Origin: an uncultured Ruminococcus sp.
GTDB lineage: Bacteria; Bacillota; Clostridia; Oscillospirales; Acutalibacteraceae
Assembly: GCA_902802985.1 (NCBI GenBank)
Contig: CADCOE010000054.1
Location: 31,963-95,962 of the forward strand
Length of the DNA: 64,000 nucleotides
Direction of reading: 5' to 3'
Shown here in pieces: positions 44,269 to 53,777 of this stretch. The stretch's first letter is position 1. Every line of letters starts with the position of its first letter. The translations under genes and the position numbers were made by a program. The notes below the pieces were generated by a model that was given only the letters and a program-made list of their open reading frames with translations, was not told the DNA's origin and did not search any database.

Positions 44269-44928
44269 ATGAATCTCATTTTTGACTATGACGGTACACT
44301 GAATAATTGTCTAAAAACATACCGCCCTGCTTTTGAAAAAGCCTGTCAATGGCTGGATGACAATGGTTATTTACCGCTTCGTCATTACTCTGACAAGGAA
44401 ATTTCTTATTGGCTGGGATTTACAGCAACTGAAATGTGGGCGGCTTTTCAGCCCACATTACCGGAAAAAATCAGAGAAATTTGCAAAAAAATTGTCGGTG
44501 ATGAAATAGATCAACAAATACAAAACGGAAATGCCCAACTGTTTGAACATACACAAGAAGTTCTTACCGAACTCAAACAAAGTGGGCATACACTCATTTT
44601 TCTCAGCAACTGCCAAATAAGCTATATGGAACATCATACAGCATCATTTGGATTAGATCGTTTTTTTGATTTTTTCTATTGTTCCGAGGAATTCAACGGT
44701 ATTCCAAAATATGAAATTTTTCGTCGATTTGGCAGTCATCACACCGGAAGCTATATTGTGATTGGAGATCGGTTTCACGACATAGAAATTGCTGTTAAAA
44801 ACCATCTTTTGTCTATTGGTTGTGCCTATGGCTACGGAACAAAAGATGAATTGAAAGCGTGCGATCTTATCGTAAATAATATCACTGAAATTCCCGCTGC
44901 TGTCAAAAAACTAGCTGATACTTTCTAA
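44269..44928 (+). CDS. HAD-family phosphatase at the end of the rib operon
   Basis: This 219-residue HAD hydrolase has motif I DYDGTLNN at residues 6-13, motif II LSNC, a lysine in GIPKYEIFRRF, and motif III/IV GDRFHDIEIA. The cap is alpha-helical. It begins 3 nt after the ribH stop and so is part of the riboflavin operon. A role as the phosphatase removing phosphate from the RibD product, the one step lacking a dedicated gene in most rib operons, is attractive but inferred only from context. Confidence 0.85.
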   Translation: MNLIFDYDGTLNNCLKTYRPAFEKACQWLDDNGYLPLRHYSDKEISYWLGFTATEMWAAFQPTLPEKIREICKKIVGDEIDQQIQNGNAQLFEHTQEVLTELKQSGHTLIFLSNCQISYMEHHTASFGLDRFFDFFYCSEEFNGIPKYEIFRRFGSHHTGSYIVIGDRFHDIEIAVKNHLLSIGCAYGYGTKDELKACDLIVNNITEIPAAVKKLADTF

Positions 44929-44946
44929 TACCTATTATAACATATT

Positions 44947-44984
44947 ATCCGACAGGTGATTTCATACAAATCATTTTGTCGGAT
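44947..44984 (+). terminator. Riboflavin operon terminator
   Basis: ATCCGACA (44947-44954) pairs with TGTCGGAT (44977-44984), with an inner GATTT/AAATC stem, followed by TTTGTTTT. Confidence 0.8.
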
Positions 44985-45129
44985 TTTGTTTTATCTATTT
45001 ATTGTAATTTTTGCTGTTTATGATATAATTTAACCTGTTCGATATTCCAAAACAACGTCACAACGTTTAAGAAAGGAACAAACCGGTCCATTATAATAAT
45101 TATTATGTCTCAAAATTGGAGAATAAAAG

Positions 45130-46371
45130 ATGAAACATAAAATTAATCCCCCACCTGTCAATATGGAAGAAGAAATTGACAGGCTGCAAATATCCCCGTT
45201 AAGAAAACGAATATTTAAAATGGTTTCGGTCGGTGTGATTGATGAACCGTTGAACCAAATGTATGATGTGATCAGTACGTTGGCTCTGATCGTCAATCTT
45301 GCTGTTACCATACTGAACACCTACGAATATATGCGACAACGTTTTGGCGTTTTTTTTGACGATATTGAAGCTGTTACAGTCGCTTTTTTTGCCATTGATT
45401 ACTTTTTGCGGATCTATACGGCAAAATGTCTGTATCCTGATCAACCGCAATTACTGGCCGCTGTCAAATATATGCTGTCATTCTCGGGAATTATCGACTT
45501 ACTGTCCTTCTTCCCGTATTATCTGCCTGTCTTTTTCCCTGCTGGTGCGGCTGCATTCCGAATGTTCCGAGTGGTTAGAATTTTACGTTTATTCCGTATT
45601 AATGCTTATTATGACTCGTTGAATGTGATTACGGAAGTTATCGCACGCAAACGCCAACAGTTGGTCAGTTCGGTATTTATTATTCTGGTGCTGATGCTTG
45701 CTTCAAGCTTATGCATGTACAGTCTGGAAAATAAAGCCCAGCCGGAAGTATTCAAAAATGCTTTTTCGGGCATCTGGTGGGCTGCATCTACCCTGCTTAC
45801 CGTAGGATATGGCGACATCTATCCTATTACGCCACTCGGCAAAGCAATGGGAATTGTGATAGCATTTCTTGGTGTTGGTATCGTTGCCATTCCCACAGGT
45901 ATTATTTCTGCAGGTTTTGTGGAGCAGTATTCCCGCTTGCAGAAAATAGGCAACAATATGGAAGAAGACGTCCATTTTATAAAAATTGAACTGACTCCAT
46001 CGGATAAATGGGTTGGTCATCGTATTATAGAACTGGAACTGCCGAAGGGAATGATTATTGCCGCTATTCAACGTCATAATGATACTATCGTTCCTCGAGG
46101 AAGCGTTCGCCTTTGTGCCGGTGATAAAATCGTATTGGGAGCAGAATCACTAAAGGGTGACAAACCTGTTTATCTGAAAGAAATTTTCCTGAAAGAAAAT
46201 CATCCGTGGCGAGGTCTGAAAATCAACGAACTGGATATATCCCGCCAGACCTTTATTGTGATGGTCAAAAGAAATGGAAAAACGCTCATTCCTAAAGGTG
46301 ATCTGCTTCTTTTGCCGGATGATACCGTTATTTTGTATTCCAAATCAAAATCGCCGCTTTTTTTCCGATGA
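45130..46371 (+). CDS. Voltage-gated-type potassium channel with RCK_C domains
   Basis: This 413-residue six-helix cation channel has an S4-like arginine ladder at 143-156 (FRMFRVVRILRLFR) and the selectivity filter TVGYGD at 224-229. The cytoplasmic C-terminus (about 275-410) carries two TrkA-C/RCK_C-like modules (DKWVGHRIIELELPKGMIIAA, and NHPWRGLKINELDISRQTFIV). Likely K+ flux gated by voltage and/or a ligand bound by the C-domain. It is monocistronic with a TATAAT at about 45021. Confidence 0.9.
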   Translation: MKHKINPPPVNMEEEIDRLQISPLRKRIFKMVSVGVIDEPLNQMYDVISTLALIVNLAVTILNTYEYMRQRFGVFFDDIEAVTVAFFAIDYFLRIYTAKCLYPDQPQLLAAVKYMLSFSGIIDLLSFFPYYLPVFFPAGAAAFRMFRVVRILRLFRINAYYDSLNVITEVIARKRQQLVSSVFIILVLMLASSLCMYSLENKAQPEVFKNAFSGIWWAASTLLTVGYGDIYPITPLGKAMGIVIAFLGVGIVAIPTGIISAGFVEQYSRLQKIGNNMEEDVHFIKIELTPSDKWVGHRIIELELPKGMIIAAIQRHNDTIVPRGSVRLCAGDKIVLGAESLKGDKPVYLKEIFLKENHPWRGLKINELDISRQTFIVMVKRNGKTLIPKGDLLLLPDDTVILYSKSKSPLFFR

Positions 46372-46393
46372 AGAAACTGAAGAAATATAAAAA

Positions 46394-46436
46394 ACGAGCA
46401 ATGACGTATTTTACACCCTATAACGTCATTGCTCGT
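46394..46436. terminator. Bidirectional terminator between K+ channel and sbcC
   Basis: ACGAGCAATGACGT (46394-46407) and ACGTCATTGCTCGT (46423-46436), a perfect 14-bp stem, with A/T-rich flanks on both sides. Confidence 0.9.
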
Positions 46437-46445
46437 CTTTATTTA

Positions 46446-49400
46446 TTAACTGATTTGCCAATGTACGTGACTGCCCTTATCGTCTTTTCTGACAATTAAT
46501 TGATCATCAATTTCTTGTTTCAATTCAGATACGTGAGAAATAATACCAATCAGCTTTGATCCTTCTGCCATCTCCCTTAGTACTCTCACCGCCTGTGTGC
46601 GGGAATGTTCATCCAGTGAGCCGAATCCTTCGTCAATAAACATAATATCAAGATGAATGGCAGATGAATTTTCCTGTATTCTATCTGCCATTCCCAAAGC
46701 CAGCGACAACGCTGCCATAAAGGATTCACCGCCGGAAAGAGTACGTATTTCTCTTTCTTTTCCTGTAACAGTGGAATACACCATTAGATCCAAACCTCGG
46801 TTTTTACCTTCTCCTGCCTTTTCAAGAGAATACATTCTCAATTCAAATTGTCCCGCAGACATCTCCTGAAATCGTCTGTTGGCTGCTGTGAGAATTTTTC
46901 GGAGATAATAACGCTGAACATAAGTTTCAAGATCCATTCTGGCACCGCTCACATTACCCGAAATCAACTTATACAATTCCGTTAACTTTTGGTGCTGCTG
47001 AATGATATTCCTGCACAGTTCCGTTTTGGAAGAAATTGTTTGCTGCTGTTCCTTGTTCGTACAATAATCATTTTGAACCATATGATAATATTCATTAGCT
47101 TGATCATATTGATCGCTTGCTCGTTTTAGGGCATTTTCTATCTGCTGAATGACGGGTCGCTGCTGTCCTGCTATCGACTGCAATGATTTTTCCCTAAGCA
47201 TTTCGGCAGCCGCACGCTTACTTTTATAATCATTCACTGCTTTTTGAAAATCATCTGCTTTCTTACGTTCATATTTTTCTGTCAGCTGCATCCATTGCTG
47301 CTCTGTCAATTCCTTTAAAGTCATTATTTTTTGATATTCGTTCATACGCTGAGCACAAACTTCTTTTTGTTTAGGCAAATCTGTGTTTAACTTTTGAATC
47401 AAAGCTTTAATACTGTCTTTCGCACTTTTTGCCTTTCGATAAGCGTTGTATGACTTCTGATATTGTTCTTCTTTTTTTTGCCGCTCGTTCTCAGCTGCTT
47501 TGAGAGTATGTTTTGCTTCATCTGCCGACGAAAAATCTGAAAAAGATGATATACTATTCAATTCTGCTTTTTTGCTTTCCAAAGCTGCCACTGTTTCTGA
47601 AGAAAGTCGGGCATAATCTTCCGTCATTTGACGCAATTCTGCTTTTTGAACATCTACAGAAATAAGAAATTGCCGGATAATTTTCAGTTCTTCCACATCG
47701 TTTCTGAGTTGTTCCCCCTGTTTTTTTACAATAGGTATTTGCTCATCAAGAAATCGCTTGGTTTCTTCTGGGTCATCACAAATCGAATAATTGGGAATAT
47801 TGGCTGCCATTTTTTCTGTTAATTTTTTATATTGTTCCTGCAGTCCTTGCTGCTTTTCTCCCATCATTATTTTATATGACTGAAGATCGGAAGCCTTTTT
47901 TTCTTGTATAGTCCGAAGATGTTCTGCTTCCTGACGTAAACGACTCACAGTTTGCTCGGTAATTTCCGTGTTGCTGTAAGAAAGAATAAACGGTGACGGA
48001 TGTTCTGTGGAACCACACACGGGACAGGGGGTTCCCTCAACCAGTGTACGAGCTAATATACCTGCTTGGTTATCAAAAAAAATTTGTTCTGTTTTTTCCC
48101 ACTCGTTTTTTTTGATTTGATACGCTTCTTTACTGTGAAGATACTCCGTCTCCTTCTCTTTTGTTTTCCGAATTTTAATATCCAACTCTCTTTGAGCCGC
48201 TGTTAGTTTCCCTAAGTCTTGCAAAATTTCTGAAAATAACTCGTTTTTCTTTTCCCACAAAGCATAGTGGCGTGGTGCATCACTCAGCATAAGAGAACGA
48301 TGCTTTTCACGGCTCTCTTTTTCTTCCAATGCTGTCTGTTCCGCTTTGATTTCATTCCATTTTTCATTTACTCGGGAAAGCTCCTTTCGACGTTCCTCTA
48401 TTTCTTTTTTCATCTTTTTGATTTTATCGAAGTTCTGAAGTGCCTGCTCCACTTTTTCTTCTGTTCGGCTGTAATGTTCTACCTCGTTATGATATTCTTC
48501 TGCATCATTTTTTTGTTGTAGATCAGATGATTTTTCGGCAGATGTTAATAATGGCAACTGCTCTGTTTTTAGACACAATTCTTTTTCGGTTTCTGCCAAA
48601 ACACGCTGTGCATCTGTTAATCGCTGATATTCCGATTTGATTTCATAGGCAGAATACAACTGTTCGATTAAAATTTCTGTTTGACGGATACGCTCCTCAT
48701 TATCAACACATTTTTGGATGACCTCTTCGGCATTCTTCAACTGATCAAAAAACTTAATGAGATTTTGTGCCGCTGAAAGTTCTTTTAATTTTTCTTCCTT
48801 CTGTTGTTCTGCATTTTGCAGTGTTTGAAGTGTCGCTTCCACACTGATCTGCAGCTTATCACACATTGTTGTCAGTTCGGAAACAAAATGCTCCAGATCA
48901 GACAGTTCTCCCTTGATAATAGAATCTCTTAAATTGATCAATAAATCTGATGAGTATTCTCCAGAAACTTTCACCATTTTGGCAAGAGCACTGCATTCGC
49001 TTTGCAGTTCGCTTAATTCTTTTTCTTTCTGCTTTTTTCGTACTTCCAATTCTTTCACAATTTTTTGATAAATTTCTGTATTAAACAATTTGCGAAAAAT
49101 TTCTTTTTTGGCATCTGATTTTGCACGCAAAAGCTCCATAAATTCCCCTTGAGCTATCATTGCTATCTGCATAAATTGATTTTTTGTCAATCCCACTATT
49201 TCTATCAGCTTTTTATCAGCCTCTTTAGACGGATATTCTGTTTTATCCGGCATTATCAGTGACACTGAACCCGTTACTTCTCTGTAGGTATTTTGGGAAG
49301 GTCCCCGTGTCACTGCTTTGAGATGACGTGGGACACGTTTGACTGTATATACATTGGTCTTTTTTCCTTTATTTTCCGAAAAGGTCAGTTCTATAAACGG

Positions 49401-49631
49401 TTCATATTGAAAATTATTATAATGGCTTTGAAGAACTACACCGTCTTTTTTATTGGAAGAGGAACTAGTCTCTCCGTAAAGCGCAAATACAATGGCATCA
49501 AATATGGTTGTTTTCCCTGCGCCAGTATCTCCTGTAATGAGAAACAAGTTTTGATTTGGCTTTTCAAAATCAATTTCTGTTTTTTGTCCGTAAGAACCAA
49601 ATGACTGTATGGTTAATCGTAATGGCTTCAT
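46446..49631 (-). CDS. sbcC: SbcC, ATPase subunit of SbcCD nuclease
   Basis: SbcC is a Rad50-like SMC ATPase that works with SbcD to cleave DNA hairpins and protein-blocked ends. The 1061 residues have Walker A TGDTGAGKTT near residues 34-43, long coiled coils with the zinc hook CPVC (in EGTPCPVCGSTEHPSP) near the middle, and the C-terminal signature LSGGESFMAALSLALG with Walker B MFIDEGFGSLD. The start lies 1 nt after the sbcD stop. Confidence 0.96.
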   Translation of the reverse strand: MKPLRLTIQSFGSYGQKTEIDFEKPNQNLFLITGDTGAGKTTIFDAIVFALYGETSSSSNKKDGVVLQSHYNNFQYEPFIELTFSENKGKKTNVYTVKRVPRHLKAVTRGPSQNTYREVTGSVSLIMPDKTEYPSKEADKKLIEIVGLTKNQFMQIAMIAQGEFMELLRAKSDAKKEIFRKLFNTEIYQKIVKELEVRKKQKEKELSELQSECSALAKMVKVSGEYSSDLLINLRDSIIKGELSDLEHFVSELTTMCDKLQISVEATLQTLQNAEQQKEEKLKELSAAQNLIKFFDQLKNAEEVIQKCVDNEERIRQTEILIEQLYSAYEIKSEYQRLTDAQRVLAETEKELCLKTEQLPLLTSAEKSSDLQQKNDAEEYHNEVEHYSRTEEKVEQALQNFDKIKKMKKEIEERRKELSRVNEKWNEIKAEQTALEEKESREKHRSLMLSDAPRHYALWEKKNELFSEILQDLGKLTAAQRELDIKIRKTKEKETEYLHSKEAYQIKKNEWEKTEQIFFDNQAGILARTLVEGTPCPVCGSTEHPSPFILSYSNTEITEQTVSRLRQEAEHLRTIQEKKASDLQSYKIMMGEKQQGLQEQYKKLTEKMAANIPNYSICDDPEETKRFLDEQIPIVKKQGEQLRNDVEELKIIRQFLISVDVQKAELRQMTEDYARLSSETVAALESKKAELNSISSFSDFSSADEAKHTLKAAENERQKKEEQYQKSYNAYRKAKSAKDSIKALIQKLNTDLPKQKEVCAQRMNEYQKIMTLKELTEQQWMQLTEKYERKKADDFQKAVNDYKSKRAAAEMLREKSLQSIAGQQRPVIQQIENALKRASDQYDQANEYYHMVQNDYCTNKEQQQTISSKTELCRNIIQQHQKLTELYKLISGNVSGARMDLETYVQRYYLRKILTAANRRFQEMSAGQFELRMYSLEKAGEGKNRGLDLMVYSTVTGKEREIRTLSGGESFMAALSLALGMADRIQENSSAIHLDIMFIDEGFGSLDEHSRTQAVRVLREMAEGSKLIGIISHVSELKQEIDDQLIVRKDDKGSHVHWQIS

Positions 49632-49632
49632 T

Positions 49633-50784
49633 TTATTCTTCCTCCCAAACGGTATTAATCACATCTTTGAGAATTTCTTTTTCCGTTTCATCAACATCTT
49701 TTAGAAAGGAACAGCAAAGCTCATACGGATTGAGCAATTCTGCTTCATTTGCTGTTACACTGTAATCCGGTATTTTTACATTTTCACGTCTTATTTCAAG
49801 CAAATACGGAAAAGCAGCACGAAGCCTGTCTTGAGTATCAAATACATCCTTTGAGGGGGTGTCTGTCAAAGTAAGTGTTACATAATCTTCACAGGATTGA
49901 GTCAATATTTCTTCCAATGTTCCCTTAATAATTTTAATACTACGCAGCGGGGAAAGTGGAATAGTACGAATGAATGGCTCCTCTTTTTTCGTGGTCAATT
50001 CTACCACAATAATTCCTTTTTTTTGATTGGCTTCGCTGACGGAACAAGCGATCGGCGTACCGCAGTAACGAATTTTATGGCTGCCTGCCTCCATCGGCTT
50101 ATGGATATGACCAAGGGCAGCGTAATCAAAAATATCCAGTATTTCTGATGACACTTCATCAATATTGCCCACTGTGCGTATCTCTAAGTCTGATCGCTCT
50201 ACTTCATCGGCATTCGATCCTTTGGGAATGTAAAATTGATGGCTGACAATAACATTACGCTCCTCTGTATTGATTGTTTCACGATCTATCAATGCTTTGA
50301 CTGCTTCATTATAAGTCAGATTATTACCGTTTTTGTCCGTGCCTGTAATTTGCTTGACCATAGAAGGCTTAACAAATGGCAGCAAATAAAAATGAACCTT
50401 GCCGAAATCATCCTGTAATGTGACTTTTTCAATATACTCATCAGGCTCACGTGGCGGAAATCCCACAATATGAACGTTATTTCTTTTTAAAAGACTGCTG
50501 AAACAATTTATACGAGATGCACTGTCGTGATTACCACTGATGAGCATAAGCGCTGCATTAGGAACAACGCTGCGAATACGATCAATAAAATAATCCAAAA
50601 GTTCCACCGCCTCTGCTGACGGAACGGCTTTGTCATATATATCTCCGGCAATTAATACAGCATCCGGCTGTTCGAGATCTGCTTCCCTTATGATTTGATC
50701 CAGTATCCATTTCTGATCTTCTTTTAAATCGTAATTCATTAGTTTCAAACCGATATGTAAATCGGATAAGTGAAACAATTTCAT
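49633..50784 (-). CDS. sbcD: SbcD, nuclease subunit of SbcCD
   Basis: SbcD is an Mre11-like calcineurin-type phosphoesterase of 383 residues. Metal-binding motifs are LSDLHIG (about 6-12), AGDIYDKAVPS, SGNHDSA, VSHQF and LGHIHKP. ATG 50784 has SD GAGGAGG; the frame is open upstream without an SD. It forms a tight operon with sbcC. Confidence 0.96.
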   Translation of the reverse strand: MKLFHLSDLHIGLKLMNYDLKEDQKWILDQIIREADLEQPDAVLIAGDIYDKAVPSAEAVELLDYFIDRIRSVVPNAALMLISGNHDSASRINCFSSLLKRNNVHIVGFPPREPDEYIEKVTLQDDFGKVHFYLLPFVKPSMVKQITGTDKNGNNLTYNEAVKALIDRETINTEERNVIVSHQFYIPKGSNADEVERSDLEIRTVGNIDEVSSEILDIFDYAALGHIHKPMEAGSHKIRYCGTPIACSVSEANQKKGIIVVELTTKKEEPFIRTIPLSPLRSIKIIKGTLEEILTQSCEDYVTLTLTDTPSKDVFDTQDRLRAAFPYLLEIRRENVKIPDYSVTANEAELLNPYELCCSFLKDVDETEKEILKDVINTVWEEE

Positions 50785-50851
50785 CGTGAAACCTCCTCTA
50801 CCATTTTCTATATTATTATAATTCAACGAGAGTCGAACCATTTCTCACTTT

Positions 50852-50890
50852 AAAAAAACAGTCGGATATGATTTTGGTCATAACCGACTG
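50852..50890 (-). terminator. glyS terminator
   Basis: CAGTCGGTTATGA/TCATATCCGACTG stem (plus 50859-50871 and 50878-50890) with a 6-nt loop and seven Ts on the minus strand, just after the glyS stop. Confidence 0.9.
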
Positions 50891-50909
50891 CCGAATTTAC
50901 TTACTATCA

Positions 50910-52286
50910 TTAAAATGCAAGCTTTTGATTAATATAGTTAACCAACTCATCAATAGAGATTCTTTCCTGTTCCATTGTGTCACGATCACGAACAGTTACG
51001 CAACCGTCCTCTACACTGTCAAAATCATAAGTAATGCAGAACGGTGTACCGATCTCGTCCTGACGACGGTAACGTTTACCGATAGAACCCGCGTCATCAT
51101 ACTCTGTCATAAAATGCTTGGAAAGCATACTATAAACTTCATCTGCATTTTCAGAAAGCTTTTTGGAAAGCGGAAGAACCGCAGCCTTGATCGGTGCAAG
51201 CGCCGGATGGAAACGCAGAACAACTCTAGTATCTTTTTCATCGATCTTTTCTTCATCGTATGCTTCGCAAACAACAGCAAGGAACAAACGCTCAACACCA
51301 AGGGACGGCTCTATAACATACGGAATATACTTTTCATTTGTCTGAGGATCAAAGTATTCCAATGATTTTCCGCTGGTATTGATATGCTGTGTTAAGTCGT
51401 AATCGGTTCTATCAGCAATACCCCAAAGTTCACCCCATCCAAATGGGAACAAATACTCAAAATCAGTGGTTGCTTTTGAATAAAAACTCAGTTCCTCTTT
51501 ATCGTGGTCACGGAGTCTGAGATTTTCCTCTTTAATATTAAGCGAATACAGCCAATCACGGCAGAAACTTCTCCAATAATCAAACCATTCCAGATCTGTA
51601 TCGGGTTTACAGAAAAATTCCAGTTCCATTTGCTCAAATTCACGCACACGGAAAATAAAGTTACCGGGAGTAATCTCATTACGGAACGATTTACCGATTT
51701 GCGCTACACCAAAAGGCACCTTTTTACGGCTGGTTCTCTGTATATTGGCAAAATTAACAAAAATACCTTGAGCGGTTTCCGGACGAAGATATAATTCGTT
51801 TTTGCTGTCCTCCGTTACCCCCTGGAAAGTCTTGAACATTAAGTTAAACTGACGAATATCCGTAAAATTGTGCTTGCCGCAGTCAGGACAAGGAATCTGC
51901 TTTTCATTAATGTAAGTCGTCATTTGTTCATTTGTCCATCCTGCCACATTGGTTCCATCAAAGTCTTCAATCAGATTATCCGCACGATGACGAGTCTTAC
52001 ATTCTTTACAGTCCATCAAAGGATCGGAAAAACCACCAAGATGACCCGAGGCAACCCAAGTCTGAGGATTCATCAAAATAGCTGAATCAAGCCCTACATT
52101 ATATTTGTTTTCCTGCACAAACTTTTTCAGCCAAGCAGCTTTGATGTTATTTTTAAGAGCAGTACCGAGTGGACCGTAGTCCCATGTATTGGCAAGTCCG
52201 CCGTAAATTTCGGAACCGGGATATACAAATCCTCTGCCCTTACAAAGAGCCACAATTTTTTCCATTGTTTTTTCTGTATTTTTCAT
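50910..52286 (-). CDS. glyS: Glycyl-tRNA synthetase (dimeric class II type)
   Basis: This 458-residue class II synthetase is of the eukaryote/archaea-like alpha2 form found in many Firmicutes. It has [60 protein letters not shown] (motif 2), [11 protein letters not shown] (motif 3) and a C-terminal anticodon-binding domain. Cysteine pairs in DCKECKTRH and CPDCGKH look like a zinc site. No T-box leader precedes it. Confidence 0.97.
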   Translation of the reverse strand: MKNTEKTMEKIVALCKGRGFVYPGSEIYGGLANTWDYGPLGTALKNNIKAAWLKKFVQENKYNVGLDSAILMNPQTWVASGHLGGFSDPLMDCKECKTRHRADNLIEDFDGTNVAGWTNEQMTTYINEKQIPCPDCGKHNFTDIRQFNLMFKTFQGVTEDSKNELYLRPETAQGIFVNFANIQRTSRKKVPFGVAQIGKSFRNEITPGNFIFRVREFEQMELEFFCKPDTDLEWFDYWRSFCRDWLYSLNIKEENLRLRDHDKEELSFYSKATTDFEYLFPFGWGELWGIADRTDYDLTQHINTSGKSLEYFDPQTNEKYIPYVIEPSLGVERLFLAVVCEAYDEEKIDEKDTRVVLRFHPALAPIKAAVLPLSKKLSENADEVYSMLSKHFMTEYDDAGSIGKRYRRQDEIGTPFCITYDFDSVEDGCVTVRDRDTMEQERISIDELVNYINQKLAF

Positions 52287-52318
52287 TTTTTTCCTCCATT
52301 ACAACTTGAATAATATTT

Positions 52319-52348
52319 ATTCTACCACTCTCACCCCTCGCCTGTCAA
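52319..52348 (-). promoter_or_regulatory. glyS promoter
   Basis: On the minus strand, TTGACA (52348-52343) and TAGAAT (52324-52319) with 18 nt between them. The leader is only about 25 nt. Confidence 0.75.
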
Positions 52349-52404
52349 GGCAATACTAGAGCACGGAATGTCCAGACGGGGACATTTCGCTAATGCAAAA
52401 GTCG

Positions 52405-52433
52405 TTGACAAATCGATCATTTCAAGATAAAAT
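52405..52433 (+). promoter_or_regulatory. Promoter of thioredoxin-reductase-like gene
   Basis: TTGACA (52405-52410), a 17-nt spacer and TAAAAT (52428-52433), divergent from glyS. Confidence 0.75.
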
Positions 52434-52519
52434 TTTTATATCAAAATAAAAATGGATAAAATAAATTGAACACTAAGTTATTAATGTCAATAATTCAAAT
52501 CTAATAAGGAATGATAAAT

Positions 52520-53374
52520 ATGAAAAAAGCAATGATTATCGGTTCAGGTCCTGCAGGCGTATCTGCCGCTCTTTATCTAAAAAGAAGCGGAAAAGTGGAT
52601 GTTACAGTCATTTCTAACGGAAGCGGCGCCCTTGCCAAAGCAGAAAAAATTGAAAATTATTACGGTATTGAGCCTATGTCCGGTGCGGAATTAGAAAAAC
52701 GCAGTATTGAAAATGCCAAACAGCTCGGTATCCAATTTATTGAAGGTCAAGTAATTTCCTTAACTTTTGATGAAAATATGAAACCTATCGTCGGCACTAA
52801 TAATGGAAAGTATCACGCCGATGTCATTCTTATTGCAACCGGTGCTTCTCGTAAAGCTCCGAAAATTCCGGGACTATATGAACTGGAAGGAAAAGGGGTC
52901 AGCTACTGTGCTGTCTGTGACGCATTTTTTTATCGCAATAAGGATGTCTGCGTCATCGGTGACGGAGAATATGCACTCCACGAAGCACAAACCCTTGCTC
53001 AAACTTCGGGTACAGTTACCATCCTTACCAATGGTATTGAACCCCGATTCGAAAAAACAGACAACATTTTGATCAATACAGCGAAGCTCTCATCTATTAA
53101 TGGTACTGACTGTGTAACATCCGTCAGTTTTGAGAATGGCAGTTCTATGGCTGTCAGCGGTGTTTTTGTTGCAATCGGTGTGGCAGGAAGCACTGACTTG
53201 GCAAGAAAAGTCGGAATTGAACTTGAAGGTAATAAAATCAAAGTCAATGAAAATATGATGACAAATATCCCAGGTATTTTCTCGGCAGGTGACTGTACCG
53301 GAGGTTTACTGCAAGTCGCCAAAGCAGTATATGAGGGTGCTCAGGCAGGTCTTGCGATGATAAAATACCTTTGA
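52520..53374 (+). CDS. Thioredoxin reductase-like flavoprotein
   Basis: This 284-residue FAD/NAD(P)H disulfide reductase has the FAD-binding IIGSGPAGVSAALYL at about 6-20, the redox motif C130-AV-C133 (SYCAVCDAFFY), and the second FAD motif GIFSAGDCTGG near the C-terminus. The NAD(P)H loop GDGEYALHEAQTLA departs from the common GGGNSA(V/A)EEA, so cofactor use may differ (possibly ferredoxin-type). ATG 52520 with SD AAGGA. There is no thioredoxin gene next to it. Confidence 0.88.
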   Translation: MKKAMIIGSGPAGVSAALYLKRSGKVDVTVISNGSGALAKAEKIENYYGIEPMSGAELEKRSIENAKQLGIQFIEGQVISLTFDENMKPIVGTNNGKYHADVILIATGASRKAPKIPGLYELEGKGVSYCAVCDAFFYRNKDVCVIGDGEYALHEAQTLAQTSGTVTILTNGIEPRFEKTDNILINTAKLSSINGTDCVTSVSFENGSSMAVSGVFVAIGVAGSTDLARKVGIELEGNKIKVNENMMTNIPGIFSAGDCTGGLLQVAKAVYEGAQAGLAMIKYL

Positions 53375-53441
53375 TTAATACGACATCAATAACATCCCAT
53401 ATTGATGCTGTAATTTTTACCTTATAAATATCTAAAATACC

Positions 53442-53547
53442 TTGACAGTAAAACTAAATCACGGTATAATATATTCACCCAAAAAATAATATTCTCACAG
53501 TATTTTCCCCATGAAGCAATTATCAAACTTCATGGGGGAAATGCTTT
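53442..53547 (+). ncRNA. Probable small RNA with own promoter and terminator
   Basis: A perfect promoter, TTGACA (53442-53447), 17 nt, TATAAT (53465-53470), is followed only about 35 nt later by a strong hairpin. TTTCCCCATGAAG (53504-53516) pairs with CTTCATGGGGGAAA (53528-53541) with one bulge, ending TGCTTTT. The predicted transcript (about 53477-53547) is about 70 nt with no ORF. It matches no family I recognise. Confidence 0.6.
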
Positions 53548-53717
53548 TGTATGGAGAATGTGACTAGTTATGTAATATAACTGCAAAAAACATCTTGATT
53601 TTCTTATTGAAAATGCTACGATTTTTGAATTGGGGTCATAAGTTGAAATTGACTACGCTATTAATGTAAATTGACAAAAACAATAAAAATACCTGAATTT
53701 TTTGTATTATTTTATGT
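53548..53717. other. AT-rich gene-free stretch
   Basis: Between the small-RNA terminator and the DUF805 promoter I see no coding potential, no clear hairpin and no mobile-element end. Confidence 0.5.
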
Positions 53718-53746
53718 TTGCAATCACACTTATTATGAGTTATAAT
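53718..53746 (+). promoter_or_regulatory. DUF805 gene promoter
   Basis: TTGCAA (53718-53723), 17 nt, TATAAT (53741-53746); SD AAAGGAG precedes the ATG at 53778. Confidence 0.75.
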
Positions 53747-53777
53747 ATGAATATATTATTTTTAAAGGAGAATTTCT

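Noticed and set aside
52287..52500. T-box leader for glyS
   Set aside because: The transcribed leader from the visible promoter is only about 25 nt and no T-box GGTGG-type sequence or specifier hairpin is present.
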